Shown here: piece after piece, positions 1 through 6,440 of the stretch
Numbering within the stretch: position 1 is the stretch's first letter
How the letters are laid out: each line of letters opens with the position of its first letter
From: JAQGMJ01 sp036271855
GTDB taxonomy: Bacteria; Pseudomonadota; Gammaproteobacteria; Burkholderiales; JAEUOS01
Assembly: GCA_036271855.1 (NCBI GenBank)
Contig: DATAZV010000368.1
Location: 1 to 12,034, forward strand
Direction of reading: 5' to 3'
Length of the DNA stretch: 12,034 nt
Translations under genes and position numbers: made by a program
Notes under the pieces: generated by a model
The model's database searches: none
Told to the model about the DNA's origin: nothing
What the model saw: only the letters and a program-made list of their open reading frames with translations

Positions 1-1
1 C

Positions 2-493
2 TCGACTTCCCACCTGTCGATGGAAATGCTCAAGGCCGCCACCGGCATGGACATCCGCCACGTGCCCTACAAGGGCAGCCCGCCGGCCTTTACCGACGTC
101 ATGGGCGGCCAGGTGGATTTCGTCTTCGACACCGCCGTCTACGCCCTGCCGCAGGTGCGCGCCGGCCGCGTGCGCCTGCTGGCGGTGGCCAGCGCCAGGC
201 GCTCGGCCCTGATGCCCGACACGCCGACGGTGGCCGAGCAGGGCGTGCCGGGCTACGAGTCCGGCGCCTGGCTGGGCGCGGTGTTTCCGGTCGGCACGCC
301 CGCGCCCATCGTCATGCGCATGTACACCGAGCTCAATCGCATCATGAAGGCGCCGGAAATGAGCGAGCGCCTCTCGACGCTCGGCGGCGAGCCGCTGTCG
401 AGTGCTTCGCCGGAAGAGTTCGGTGCGCACATCCGCTCGGAAATGCGCAAATGGGGCAAGGCAGTGGCCGACAGCGGCGCGCGCATCGAGTAG
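2..493 (+). CDS. Bug-family (TctC-like) tripartite tricarboxylate transporter substrate-binding protein, C-terminal part
   Basis: This is the C-terminal 163 residues of a periplasmic solute receptor; the start lies before the window. The open frame runs in from base 2, and the peptide before the first ATG (STSHLS) already fits the family, so that ATG is not the start. Hallmarks seen are HVPYKG followed by PPAFTDVMGGQVDFVFD near the left edge, then RAGRVRLLAVAS, then DTPTVAEQGVPGY. The rest is the usual helical C-terminus ending in a stop at 491-493. Known of the family: Bug proteins bind carboxylates and related small molecules and are strongly amplified in Burkholderiales; many are orphans without TctA/TctB partners. 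The ligand cannot be read from sequence. The next gene is convergent, so this is the last gene of whatever operon lies to the left. Family assignment is confident. Confidence 0.93.
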   Translation, partial: STSHLSMEMLKAATGMDIRHVPYKGSPPAFTDVMGGQVDFVFDTAVYALPQVRAGRVRLLAVASARRSALMPDTPTVAEQGVPGYESGAWLGAVFPVGTPAPIVMRMYTELNRIMKAPEMSERLSTLGGEPLSSASPEEFGAHIRSEMRKWGKAVADSGARIE

Positions 494-505
494 CGCTCGT
501 GGCAC

Positions 506-527
506 GGGTACGCCGGACGGCGTGCCC
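506..527. terminator. Possible hairpin between convergent genes
   Basis: A 9-bp stem (506-514 with 519-527, one G-T pair) closes a GGAC loop midway between the stop codons of the Bug receptor gene and the minus-strand SHOCT gene. Its position suits a terminator for one or both, but there is no real T-run on either side, so Rho-independent activity is doubtful. Confidence 0.35.
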
Positions 528-529
528 TT

Positions 530-1036
530 CTACATCTGGTTCAGCAATTCCTGGCGCCGGCTGGAGCATTCCTCAGGCGTAAACAGGCCCTTGGCACACA
601 TGTCCTTCAGGCGCTGGGCGCGCTGCTCCAGGGGCAACTGCGGGGTGGCGGCGGACGGCGCGGTGATGTAGTTGGGCGCCTCGACGTAGGTGCTCGGCCC
701 CTGGTCCTGTGGCGGCAGGTAGGCACCCGAGGGATCATAGTTGCCAACCCCATAGTTGTATCCGTACGGGTAGCCGGGGTAGTAGGCGGCCGGCGGATCG
801 TAATACAGCGGCGGTAGCGGCAGCGGAATGAAGCCACGGAAAAACGGGCGCGGATAGACGCGTGCGCCCGAACTTCCGTGCCAGGTGCCGTGGCTGGTGC
901 TGGGGCGGCTGCCTGAGTGCGAGCTGCTATGTGTTGCGGCGCTGGCCGGCACCTGCATCGCCAGGGCCAGCGCGGCGCCGGCCGCGGCCAGACCCAGGCG
1001 CTGGCGGCGGCGATCAGATGATAAACAAGGGAACAT
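530..1036 (-). CDS. Exported Pro/Tyr/Gly-rich protein with SHOCT-like C-terminus
   Basis: A 168-residue protein of unknown function. The start at 1036 is chosen because a GGAGG (complement of 1045-1049) lies 8 bases upstream and because it puts a signal peptide at the N-terminus: basic residues 9-13, a hydrophobic core at about 14-29, and an AxA-type cleavage site near residues 31-34. Residues 35-60 are Ser/His/Gly-rich. Residues 61-125 are rich in Pro, Tyr and Gly (PLPLPPLYYDPP, then a run alternating Tyr with Gly and Pro) and are probably disordered or surface-exposed. Residues 136-168 look like a SHOCT domain, a short helical C-terminal module (LEQRAQRL, then KGLFTPEEC, then RRQELL). That module carries two cysteines (147 and 157), which could form a disulfide if the protein is outside the cytoplasm. 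A Tat signal is possible (RRRQRL) but not convincing. It lies 140 bases downstream of another minus-strand gene. Confidence 0.82.
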   Translation of the reverse strand: MFPCLSSDRRRQRLGLAAAGAALALAMQVPASAATHSSSHSGSRPSTSHGTWHGSSGARVYPRPFFRGFIPLPLPPLYYDPPAAYYPGYPYGYNYGVGNYDPSGAYLPPQDQGPSTYVEAPNYITAPSAATPQLPLEQRAQRLKDMCAKGLFTPEECSSRRQELLNQM

Positions 1037-1176
1037 GTGCTTGACCTCCGGCGCCACTACGCGCCTGCAGCCTGGAAATAATATTGCGGAGGGGATCGGC
1101 GCCCGCGCAATCGGGCAGGCACCCTCGCCGACAAGCTGATGACCCGGAGCATACCACCCGCGGCCGGCGCGGCCCG

Positions 1177-1425
1177 TTACCGCGGAGCTGCCGTCGCCGT
1201 GCCCGCCGGATAGCGGATCACCACGATCTGCTCCTCCGGCTCCAGCCAGAATTCGCCGTGCAGGCCCTTGAGGTCGCCGGTGATCAGGCGGATCAGGCCG
1301 TCGACATTGCCGGCTTCGGTCACGGTTTCCCAGGCGAAGGTCGGGTGCGCATTGGTGCCGGTGCCGTTGTAGATGTGGTCGCCCGGCTGCACCGCGGATG
1401 CCGCGACGGAAATCTTGTTGGTCAT
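1177..1425 (-). CDS. Hypothetical 82-residue protein
   Basis: I do not recognise this protein. The start at 1425 follows an excellent Shine-Dalgarno sequence (GGAGG, complement of 1433-1437, 7 bases away), and codon use is typical of the window, so I take it as a real gene. It has no signal peptide or membrane segment. The N-terminal third has PGDHIYNGTGTN; the middle has DGLIRLITGDLKGLHGEFW; the end has EEQIVVIRYPAGTA. The alternation of short beta-like stretches and turns suggests a small, mostly beta cytoplasmic domain. It has no cysteine. The frame stays open further upstream, but nothing there looks like a start with a ribosome site. It could be co-transcribed with the SHOCT gene 140 bases downstream. 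It is divergent from the M20 peptidase gene. Confidence 0.72.
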   Translation of the reverse strand: MTNKISVAASAVQPGDHIYNGTGTNAHPTFAWETVTEAGNVDGLIRLITGDLKGLHGEFWLEPEEQIVVIRYPAGTATAAPR

Positions 1426-1705
1426 GTGCTGCCCTCCTCGTAAGGACGCTCGTGCCTCTCGCGCCGTTGCCGGCGGGCATGGGGGCCAGGCGTCGCCCGC
1501 AGCGCGGGTCGCGCGGGCGCTTTTGTCTCCTGAATCATGGCGCTGCGCCCATACGCCTGGGCTCCAATATACATCTTCGCCGCGAAAGCGGGCGTCGGCG
1601 GCAGCAGCGATCCCGTATGATTGGAACGTGGATCTGGCACAGGCATTGCGGTGTCCCGGGCAAGGCTGCGGAGCCGGCGATGCCCTGAAGCGAGGAAGAA
1701 CAGAT

Positions 1706-3118
1706 ATGCACAACAGCTTTCGATTTGCCGTCGCAACGGCTTGCACCGGCCTGGCGCTGTTTGCGCAGCTTGCCGCCGGCCAGCCCAGCGCCGACCAGCA
1801 GCGCTTTCGCGCCCTCTACAAGGAGCTGGTGGAAATCAACACCACCGACTCGGTGGGTAGTTGCACCGCCGCCGCCCAGGCGATGGCGGCGCGCCTGAAG
1901 GCCGGCGGCATCCCGGCTGCCGACATCCACTTGCTGGTGCCGCCGGGCGCGCCGAAAAAAGGCAACCTGGTGGTGCGCTACAAGGGTACCGGCGCGAAAA
2001 AGCCGATGCTCCTGCTGGCCCACATCGACGTGGTCGAGGCCAAGCGTGAAGACTGGCAGCGCGACCCCTTCAAGCTGGTGGAAGAGGGCGGCTACTTCTA
2101 CGCCCGCGGCGCCTTCGACGACAAGGCGATGGCTTCCATTTTTGTCCACAACCTGATCCGCTACCACGCCGAAGGCTACCGCCCGCAGCGCGACATCGTG
2201 CTGGCGCTCACCTGCGATGAGGAGATCATTCCCTCGCCGTATAACGGCGTCGAATACCTGCTGAAAAACCATCGCCCGCTGATCGACGCCGAGTTCGCCC
2301 TGAACGAAGGCGGCACCGGCCTGCGCGACCGCGCCGGCAAGCCCCTGCGCCTGAACGTGCAGGCGGGCGAGAAGGTGTTCGAGACCTACACACTGGAAAC
2401 CACCAACCACGGCGGCCACAGCGCGGTGCCGGTGAAGGACAACGCCATCTATCATCTGGCCGGCGGCCTGGCGCGCCTGGCGGCCTTCGACTTTCCTTTC
2501 AAGCTGTCGGAAGCCACGCGCGCCTACTTCGAGCGCATGGCGAAACTTGAAACCGGCCAGGCCGCGGCCGACATGCAGGCCATCCTGCGCGAGCCGCCCG
2601 ACCCCGAGGCGATGGCCCGCCTGTCGCGCGACCCGGCGTTCAACGCGACATTTCGTACTACCTGCGTCGCCACCATGCTCGAAGGCGGCCACGCTACAAA
2701 TGCCCTGCCGCAGCGTGCCCGTGCCACGGTGAACTGCCGCATCCTGCCCAGCGACCCGGTGGAGGAGGTGCAGCGTACCCTGGTGCGCGTGCTGGCCGAT
2801 GACAAGATCAGCGTCACCCCTGTGGGCGAGCCCACGCTCTCCCCCGCGCCGCCGCTGACGCGCGAGATTCTGGCACCCGTGGAGCAGGTGGCCGGGCAGA
2901 TGTGGCCCGGCGTGCCGATCGTGCCGACCATGCTGGTGGCAGCCACCGACGGCCGCTTTCTCAACAACGCCGGCATCTACACCTACGGCATCTCGGGGCT
3001 GTTCCGCGACCCTGATGGATCCGGGGTGCACGGGCTGAACGAGCGCATCCCGGTGGACTCGCTCTATGGCGGGTTGGAATTTCTGTACCGGGTGGTCAAG
3101 GTATATGGCGGCGGATGA
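1706..3118 (+). CDS. Exported M20 family metallopeptidase (ArgE/DapE/CPG2-like)
   Basis: A 470-residue zinc-dependent exopeptidase or amidohydrolase. The start is set by GAGGAAG ending 7 bases before ATG and by the signal peptide that follows (hydrophobic residues 8-24, cleavage near AAG-Q at 25-26), so it probably acts in the periplasm. The M20 metal site is complete. LLLAHIDVV gives His106 and Asp108; ARGAFDDK gives the bridging Asp138; TCDEE gives catalytic Glu172 and metal ligand Glu173; NEGG gives Glu201; GVHGLNE gives His442. HGGHS (235-239) belongs to the lid/dimerisation domain, about residues 220-340. Related enzymes remove C-terminal residues from peptides or hydrolyse N-acyl amino acids; the substrate cannot be told here. 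The frame is open well upstream of 1706, but that stretch has no signal peptide and overlaps the divergent gene. It ends 130 bases before the AAA ATPase gene, on the same strand. Confidence 0.94.
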   Translation: MHNSFRFAVATACTGLALFAQLAAGQPSADQQRFRALYKELVEINTTDSVGSCTAAAQAMAARLKAGGIPAADIHLLVPPGAPKKGNLVVRYKGTGAKKPMLLLAHIDVVEAKREDWQRDPFKLVEEGGYFYARGAFDDKAMASIFVHNLIRYHAEGYRPQRDIVLALTCDEEIIPSPYNGVEYLLKNHRPLIDAEFALNEGGTGLRDRAGKPLRLNVQAGEKVFETYTLETTNHGGHSAVPVKDNAIYHLAGGLARLAAFDFPFKLSEATRAYFERMAKLETGQAAADMQAILREPPDPEAMARLSRDPAFNATFRTTCVATMLEGGHATNALPQRARATVNCRILPSDPVEEVQRTLVRVLADDKISVTPVGEPTLSPAPPLTREILAPVEQVAGQMWPGVPIVPTMLVAATDGRFLNNAGIYTYGISGLFRDPDGSGVHGLNERIPVDSLYGGLEFLYRVVKVYGGG

Positions 3119-3208
3119 GTCCGCACATTTTTCGTTTCATGGCCGGCCGGCTGCACTTTGGCAGTCCGGTCCCTTGCGCACGCGCCGATAGCGCCATCGT
3201 TTGGGAGA

Positions 3209-3214
3209 TATACT
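3209..3214 (+). promoter_or_regulatory. Possible -10 box (TATACT) before the AAA ATPase gene
   Basis: TATACT matches the sigma-70 -10 consensus at five of six positions, in otherwise GC-rich sequence. No convincing -35 lies 16-18 bases upstream. If used, transcription would begin near 3221, inside the mini-ORF at 3218-3256, leaving a leader of about 28 bases before the ATPase ATG. Confidence 0.35.
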
Positions 3215-3217
3215 CGA

Positions 3218-3256
3218 ATGTCCGACAACCATTCCACGCCGCGCTTCGATGGCTGA
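3218..3256 (+). CDS. Possible 12-codon upstream ORF overlapping the AAA ATPase start
   Basis: ATG at 3218 follows GGGAG (3203-3207) by 10 bases. It opens a frame encoding MSDNHSTPRFDG with a TGA at 3254-3256. The ATPase start codon (3249-3251) lies inside its last codons in another frame, so a ribosome ending the mini-ORF would sit on the ATPase ATG, which has no ribosome site of its own. This fits translational coupling or a leader peptide. The rival view is that TATACT at 3209-3214 is a -10 box and this ATG is never transcribed from it. Confidence 0.35.
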   Translation: MSDNHSTPRFDG

Positions 3257-4838
3257 ATTTTCGCTGGCTTTCACGCATCTGTTGCGCGCCAGGTTCCCTT
3301 ATATCTACGTCGGCACCTGGGAAGAAGAGCGCGTACTGGGCCTGATCCGCGAGGTGGCGCGCGACGCTGCCCGCGTGCGCACGCCGCGCGCGGTATTCAC
3401 CTGGAGCCTGACCGACGGCCTGGTGGGGCCGGGTGCCCCGCCGGGCGAGGCCACCGAATCGCCGATGGGGGCGCTGGCCGCGGTGGAGCGCCACGTTGAT
3501 TCCGCGATCTTCGTGTTCAAGGACTTCCACGTCTTCTTCGGCTCGGAGAATCGGGAAAAAGACCATCAGGTAGTGCGCAAACTGCGCGACCTTTCGGTCA
3601 TGTTCAAACAGGGCGCCAAGCCGAAATGCATCGTCTTCCTGTCGCCGGTGGTGCGCCTGCCGGTAGAGCTGGAAAAGGAGATCACGGTACTCGATTTCGA
3701 CCTGCCCTCGGTGGCCGACCTCAGCACCCTGTTCAACGGCATGATCGAAGGCAACAAGGCCAGCGGGCGCGTCAAGGTGACCCTGGAAGAGAAGGACATC
3801 GAGAGCTTCGCCAACGCCGCGCTCGGCCTGACCCTGCATGAGGCGGAGAACGCCTTTGCCCGCGCGATGGTGCGCGACGCCACCCTGCGGCCACAGGATA
3901 TCGACATCATCTACGAGGAAAAGCGCCAGATCGTCGGCAAGGCGGGCATTCTCGAATTCGTCAAAAGCGATGTGAAGATCGACGAAGTCGGCGGCTTGGG
4001 AAACCTCAAGCGCTGGCTGAAAAAACGCGACAAGAGCTGGCTGGACTCCGCGCAAAAGTACAATCTGCCGGCGCCCAAGGGCGTGCTGGTCACCGGCATT
4101 CCGGGTTGCGGCAAGAGCCTGCTGGCCAAGGCGATCGGCGCGGCCTGGCAATTGCCGCTGCTGCGCCTGGATGTCGGGCGCATCTTCGGCAGCTACATCG
4201 GCCAGAGCGAAGAAAACCTGCGCCGCGCGCTGCGCACCGCCGAGGCAGTTTCCCCTTCGATCCTGTGGATCGATGAAATCGAGAAGGGCTTTTCCAATTC
4301 CGAGGAAGGCGACGGCGGCACTTCCAACCGCGTGTTCGCCTCCTTCCTCACCTGGATGCAGGAGAAGGCCAAGCCGGTATTCGTCATCGCGACGGCGAAC
4401 AACATCGAGCGGCTGCCGCCGGAGCTGCTGCGCAAAGGGCGCTTCGACGAGATCTTTTTCGTCGACCTGCCGACGCGGCAGGAGCGCCTGGACATTTTTC
4501 GCCTGCACATGGGAAAGCGCCTGAAGCATCCGGAAGTGATCGGCAATCTCCAGGTCACCCCGGAGGCTTTGGCCAAGCTGGCCGACGTTACCGAAGGCTT
4601 CATCGGCGCGGAGATCGAGCAGGTGGTGATTTCCGCGCTGTTCGACGCCTACGCCGAATCGCGGTCGCTGCAATGGACCGATTTTTCGCGCGCCGTGCGC
4701 AGCACCGTGCCGCTATCGGTGACGCAAAAAGAGCGGATCGAGCAGATTCGCCGCTGGGCCAATGAGCGCGCGGTCAGCGCCAGTGTTGCCGAGGAAGGCG
4801 ACAAGGGGATGCGCGGCGGCAGGAACCTGGCGTTTTAG
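3249..4838 (+). CDS. Ycf46-like AAA+ ATPase
   Basis: A 529-residue protein. The N-terminal half (about 1-235) begins with LRARFPYIYVGTWEEERVL, the opening typical of Ycf46-type proteins. The C-terminal half is a classical AAA module: GGLGNLKRWL before the P-loop, Walker A GIPGCGKS (283-290, Lys289), Walker B LWIDE (Asp342, Glu343), sensor 1 IATANN (380-385), and RKGRFDE with likely arginine fingers 395 and 398. All ATPase residues are present, so it should be active. Ycf46 is encoded in red-algal plastids and cyanobacteria, where it has been linked to photosynthesis and inorganic carbon use; homologues in other bacteria are poorly understood. The start at ATG 3249 is chosen because MAEFSLAFTHLL fits the family's beginning. 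A TTG at 3201 keeps the frame open but adds an unrelated segment. No Shine-Dalgarno precedes 3249. The next gene begins within 115 bases in the same frame. Confidence 0.92.
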   Translation: MAEFSLAFTHLLRARFPYIYVGTWEEERVLGLIREVARDAARVRTPRAVFTWSLTDGLVGPGAPPGEATESPMGALAAVERHVDSAIFVFKDFHVFFGSENREKDHQVVRKLRDLSVMFKQGAKPKCIVFLSPVVRLPVELEKEITVLDFDLPSVADLSTLFNGMIEGNKASGRVKVTLEEKDIESFANAALGLTLHEAENAFARAMVRDATLRPQDIDIIYEEKRQIVGKAGILEFVKSDVKIDEVGGLGNLKRWLKKRDKSWLDSAQKYNLPAPKGVLVTGIPGCGKSLLAKAIGAAWQLPLLRLDVGRIFGSYIGQSEENLRRALRTAEAVSPSILWIDEIEKGFSNSEEGDGGTSNRVFASFLTWMQEKAKPVFVIATANNIERLPPELLRKGRFDEIFFVDLPTRQERLDIFRLHMGKRLKHPEVIGNLQVTPEALAKLADVTEGFIGAEIEQVVISALFDAYAESRSLQWTDFSRAVRSTVPLSVTQKERIEQIRRWANERAVSASVAEEGDKGMRGGRNLAF

Positions 4839-4844
4839 CGCGGC

Positions 4845-4859
4845 GGGGAGCGGATCATC
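4845..4859 (+). promoter_or_regulatory. Candidate ribosome site and non-canonical ATC start for the HhH gene
   Basis: GGGGAG at 4845-4850 stands 6 bases before ATC at 4857, ideal start spacing, in the frame of the HhH protein and just after the ATPase stop at 4836-4838. No ATG, GTG or TTG occurs in that frame before GTG at 4953. ATC starts are very rare, so this is a candidate only. Confidence 0.35.
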
Positions 4860-4952
4860 GACAGCAACCACAACGATGGCGGCGACAGCAGCGTCGGTCA
4901 CACCGGGCGCGGCCGGAACTGGGAGATCGTCCAGTGCTGGTACCTGCTGAGC

Positions 4953-5933
4953 GTGCTGACGATATGGTTCTACTGGTTTCCCTTCGTCTACACCGGCTTG
5001 CGGGTGATGCATCCGCGCTGGATCGCCTGGGGCGTCGCCTACGGCACGCCGGCCTTCCTGCTCGCCTTGATGTCCCCGGACCACCCCGAGCTGGCGGGGC
5101 AGCTCAGGGGCGCCATGTTCGTCTTCCTGCTGGTCAGCATGGTGCACGCCTGGTTCGCGCGCCACGAGTTCCTGGAGCGCCTGGTTGACATCGAAGACGA
5201 GCGCGAGGCACTGCGCGAAAGAACGCGCAAGAGAAGGCTGGCCGCTGAAGGGCAACAATCGCAGCCCGCGCACCAGCCGCAGCTCGCGCAGGCCGCAAAA
5301 CCCGCGCCGGCGCCGCAATTCCCGCAATTCTCGAAGCCGTCGCGGCAGCCGCAAGCATCGCAATTGCCGGTGGAGCCGGAGCCGGCCGAGGACGAAGAGA
5401 TCGTGATGGAAGAGGCGCCGGCCGCCGCTCGCATGCTGTTCGACCCGAACAACATGAGCGAGCGCGACTTCGCCCTGCTGCCGGGCATCGGCCCGAAACA
5501 GGCGCGCGAAGCAGTGGGCCTGCGCGAGCAGATCGGCGGCTACAAGTCGTTCGAGCATTTCGCCGAAAAAATGAGCCTGGCGCCGCAGGCCCGCGCCCGG
5601 CTGCGCCCCTTGTTCATCGAAGCGCCGCCGCCGGAACATGCCAAGGATTCCGAATACCGCCAGCAGCTCGATGGGCGCTATGTTCTGGACATCAACCTGG
5701 TGAGCGTCGAAGCAATTGCCACCCTGCCGGGCATCAGCCACGACCTTGCCCGCAAGGCGGTGCAGATGCGCGGCACCGACGGGCCTTTCACCTCGGTCGA
5801 GGATTTTCGCTATCGCCTCGGGTTGACGATAGACCAGTTCGTACCGCTGCATGGAATCATCTCGACCTCGAGGACGGCCGCCAAACCGGTCGATCCGAAG
5901 TTCAAGCCGAGCGGGCGTATTGTGGATGTGTGA
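4953..5933 (+). CDS. Membrane protein with two ComEA-like helix-hairpin-helix domains
   Basis: A 326-residue protein if it starts at GTG 4953, the first conventional start. It probably begins earlier: the frame is open back to the ATPase stop, and the upstream residues NWEIVQCWYLLS extend the first membrane helix and its Trp-rich flank. Hydrophobic segments lie at about 1-15, 24-41 and 52-68. Then comes a charged, possibly coiled-coil stretch (70-97), then a low-complexity Gln/Pro/Ala linker (100-150). Two HhH units follow: DPNNMSERDFALLPGIGPKQA (164-184) and DINLVSVEAIATLPGIS (246-262). Such pairs, as in ComEA, bind DNA without sequence specificity, though they can also serve as protein contacts. 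The tail (300-326) is basic and probably disordered. Known: proteins of this build are common but uncharacterised. Inferred: an inner-membrane protein with cytoplasmic HhH domains, coupled to the ATPase upstream. Confidence 0.8.
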   Translation: MLTIWFYWFPFVYTGLRVMHPRWIAWGVAYGTPAFLLALMSPDHPELAGQLRGAMFVFLLVSMVHAWFARHEFLERLVDIEDEREALRERTRKRRLAAEGQQSQPAHQPQLAQAAKPAPAPQFPQFSKPSRQPQASQLPVEPEPAEDEEIVMEEAPAAARMLFDPNNMSERDFALLPGIGPKQAREAVGLREQIGGYKSFEHFAEKMSLAPQARARLRPLFIEAPPPEHAKDSEYRQQLDGRYVLDINLVSVEAIATLPGISHDLARKAVQMRGTDGPFTSVEDFRYRLGLTIDQFVPLHGIISTSRTAAKPVDPKFKPSGRIVDV

Positions 5934-5981
5934 CAGCATGGCGCAGCGGCTCCAGGCGATGCCGCTACTACCGAGGGCCGC

Positions 5982-6022
5982 ATCGGTAAATCAACCACCT
6001 TTGGTTGTCCGATCGGTGTATC
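5982..6022. repeat. 11-base direct repeats at 30-base period flanking a palindrome
   Basis: ATCGGTAAATC (5982-5992) and ATCGGTGTATC (6012-6022) match at 9 of 11 bases and lie exactly 30 bases apart, close to three helical turns. Between them, starting on the last base of the first copy, is CAACCA-CCTT-TGGTTG (5992-6007). The layout resembles a protein-binding site with two half-sites on one face of the helix. Confidence 0.5.
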
Positions 6023-6089
6023 TTAAAGACCAGTTGCCTCCAGTCGATTTTTGAACTCGAAACCTGTTTCAGGCTCCGCTTTGTCGTGC

Positions 6090-6156
6090 CGGCATCTTGT
6101 CCGGTGCCCTGGCCGCAAGGGCCGAGCCGGTGGATTCAAAGCGCTGAAAGATGCCG
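6090..6156 (+). other. Long imperfect stem-loop
   Basis: A 9-bp outer stem (6090-6098 with 6148-6156) encloses a CCGG/CCGG helix (6101-6104 with 6127-6130) and an inner GCCCT/AGGGC helix (6106-6110 with 6118-6122). No T-run follows, so it is not a simple terminator. It could be a structured leader or part of a small RNA. It matches no riboswitch I can name. Confidence 0.35.
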
Positions 6157-6238
6157 CGCGTTGCCGTGGTCGGCATCCGCCTGGCTGTGGATGACTATAC
6201 AAATGTGCTGGCCCGGCCGCCAGAAAAATGAAAATTTC

Positions 6239-6255
6239 TCAGGTTTTGTCAGGTT
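6239..6255. repeat. TCAGGTT direct repeat at 10-base spacing
   Basis: TCAGGTT occurs at 6239-6245 and again at 6249-6255, one helical turn apart. TTGTCA (6246-6251), a good -35-like hexamer, overlaps the second copy, but no matching -10 lies 16-18 bases downstream. It could be an operator for the methyltransferase gene. Confidence 0.3.
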
Positions 6256-6345
6256 GCCGGCGCGGCGGCCTGCAAAATCTCCGTTAAAACCCGTTGTTTT
6301 TCATCCTCCGCGCGGCAGACAACACAAGTGTGGTTGAATGGCCCT

Positions 6346-6378
6346 CGGCATCCGGCAACCGGATTGTCGCGTATGCCG
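6346..6378 (+). other. Hairpin in the presumed methyltransferase leader
   Basis: ATCCGG-CAA-CCGGAT (6350-6364) is a perfect 6-bp hairpin. It can be extended by CGGC/GCCG (6346-6349 with 6375-6378) around a bulge, or replaced by the alternative CGGCAT/ATGCCG stem (6346-6351 with 6373-6378). It ends 62 bases before the ATG at 6441, so it may lie in the mRNA leader. Confidence 0.35.
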
Positions 6379-6440
6379 TTAAGCCGGCGCAGAGTCCGGC
6401 GCGCAGTTCGTCATTCCCTCTACTGCTCAGGAAAGCCCTC

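Larger units (their letters stand above)
5934..6440. other. 507-base intergenic region rich in repeats and hairpins
   Basis: I find no convincing gene here; the short open frames on both strands lack ribosome sites and protein-like composition. The region is less GC-rich than its surroundings, notably around 6221-6300. From left to right it holds an 11-base direct repeat around a small palindrome (5982-6022), a long imperfect stem-loop (6090-6156), a TATACA box at 6196-6201, a TCAGGTT repeat at 10-base spacing (6239-6255), and a hairpin before the methyltransferase start (6346-6378). It presumably contains the 3' end of the HhH transcript and the promoter of the methyltransferase gene. A small RNA is possible. 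Confidence 0.6.

Noticed and set aside
1649..1685. Inverted repeat GGCATTGC/GCGATGCC before the M20 gene, considered as a riboswitch
   Set aside because: Eight pairs with one G-T around a loop of uneven structure, and no conserved motif of a known riboswitch class.
1535..3031. 498-codon minus-strand open frame opposite the M20 peptidase
   Set aside because: Same high-GC antisense effect; the M20 frame on the plus strand has a complete catalytic site.
3201..3248. TTG 3201 as the ATPase start
   Set aside because: It would add 16 residues unlike the family and has no ribosome site; the family-like N-terminus begins at ATG 3249.
3096..4673. Long open frame (525 codons) on the minus strand opposite the AAA ATPase
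   Set aside because: It mirrors the ATPase codon pattern; the translation is rich in Arg, Gln, His and Ala without domains, as expected for the antisense of a high-GC gene.
6208..6223. CTGGC/GCCAG hairpin next to an A-run, considered as a terminator
   Set aside because: On the plus strand A, not T, follows the hairpin, and on the minus strand the T-run comes before it, so it does not work in either direction.
6005..6337. 110-codon plus-strand frame in the intergenic region
   Set aside because: It begins at TTG, has no ribosome site, and its Trp/Cys/Pro/Arg-heavy composition does not look like a protein.
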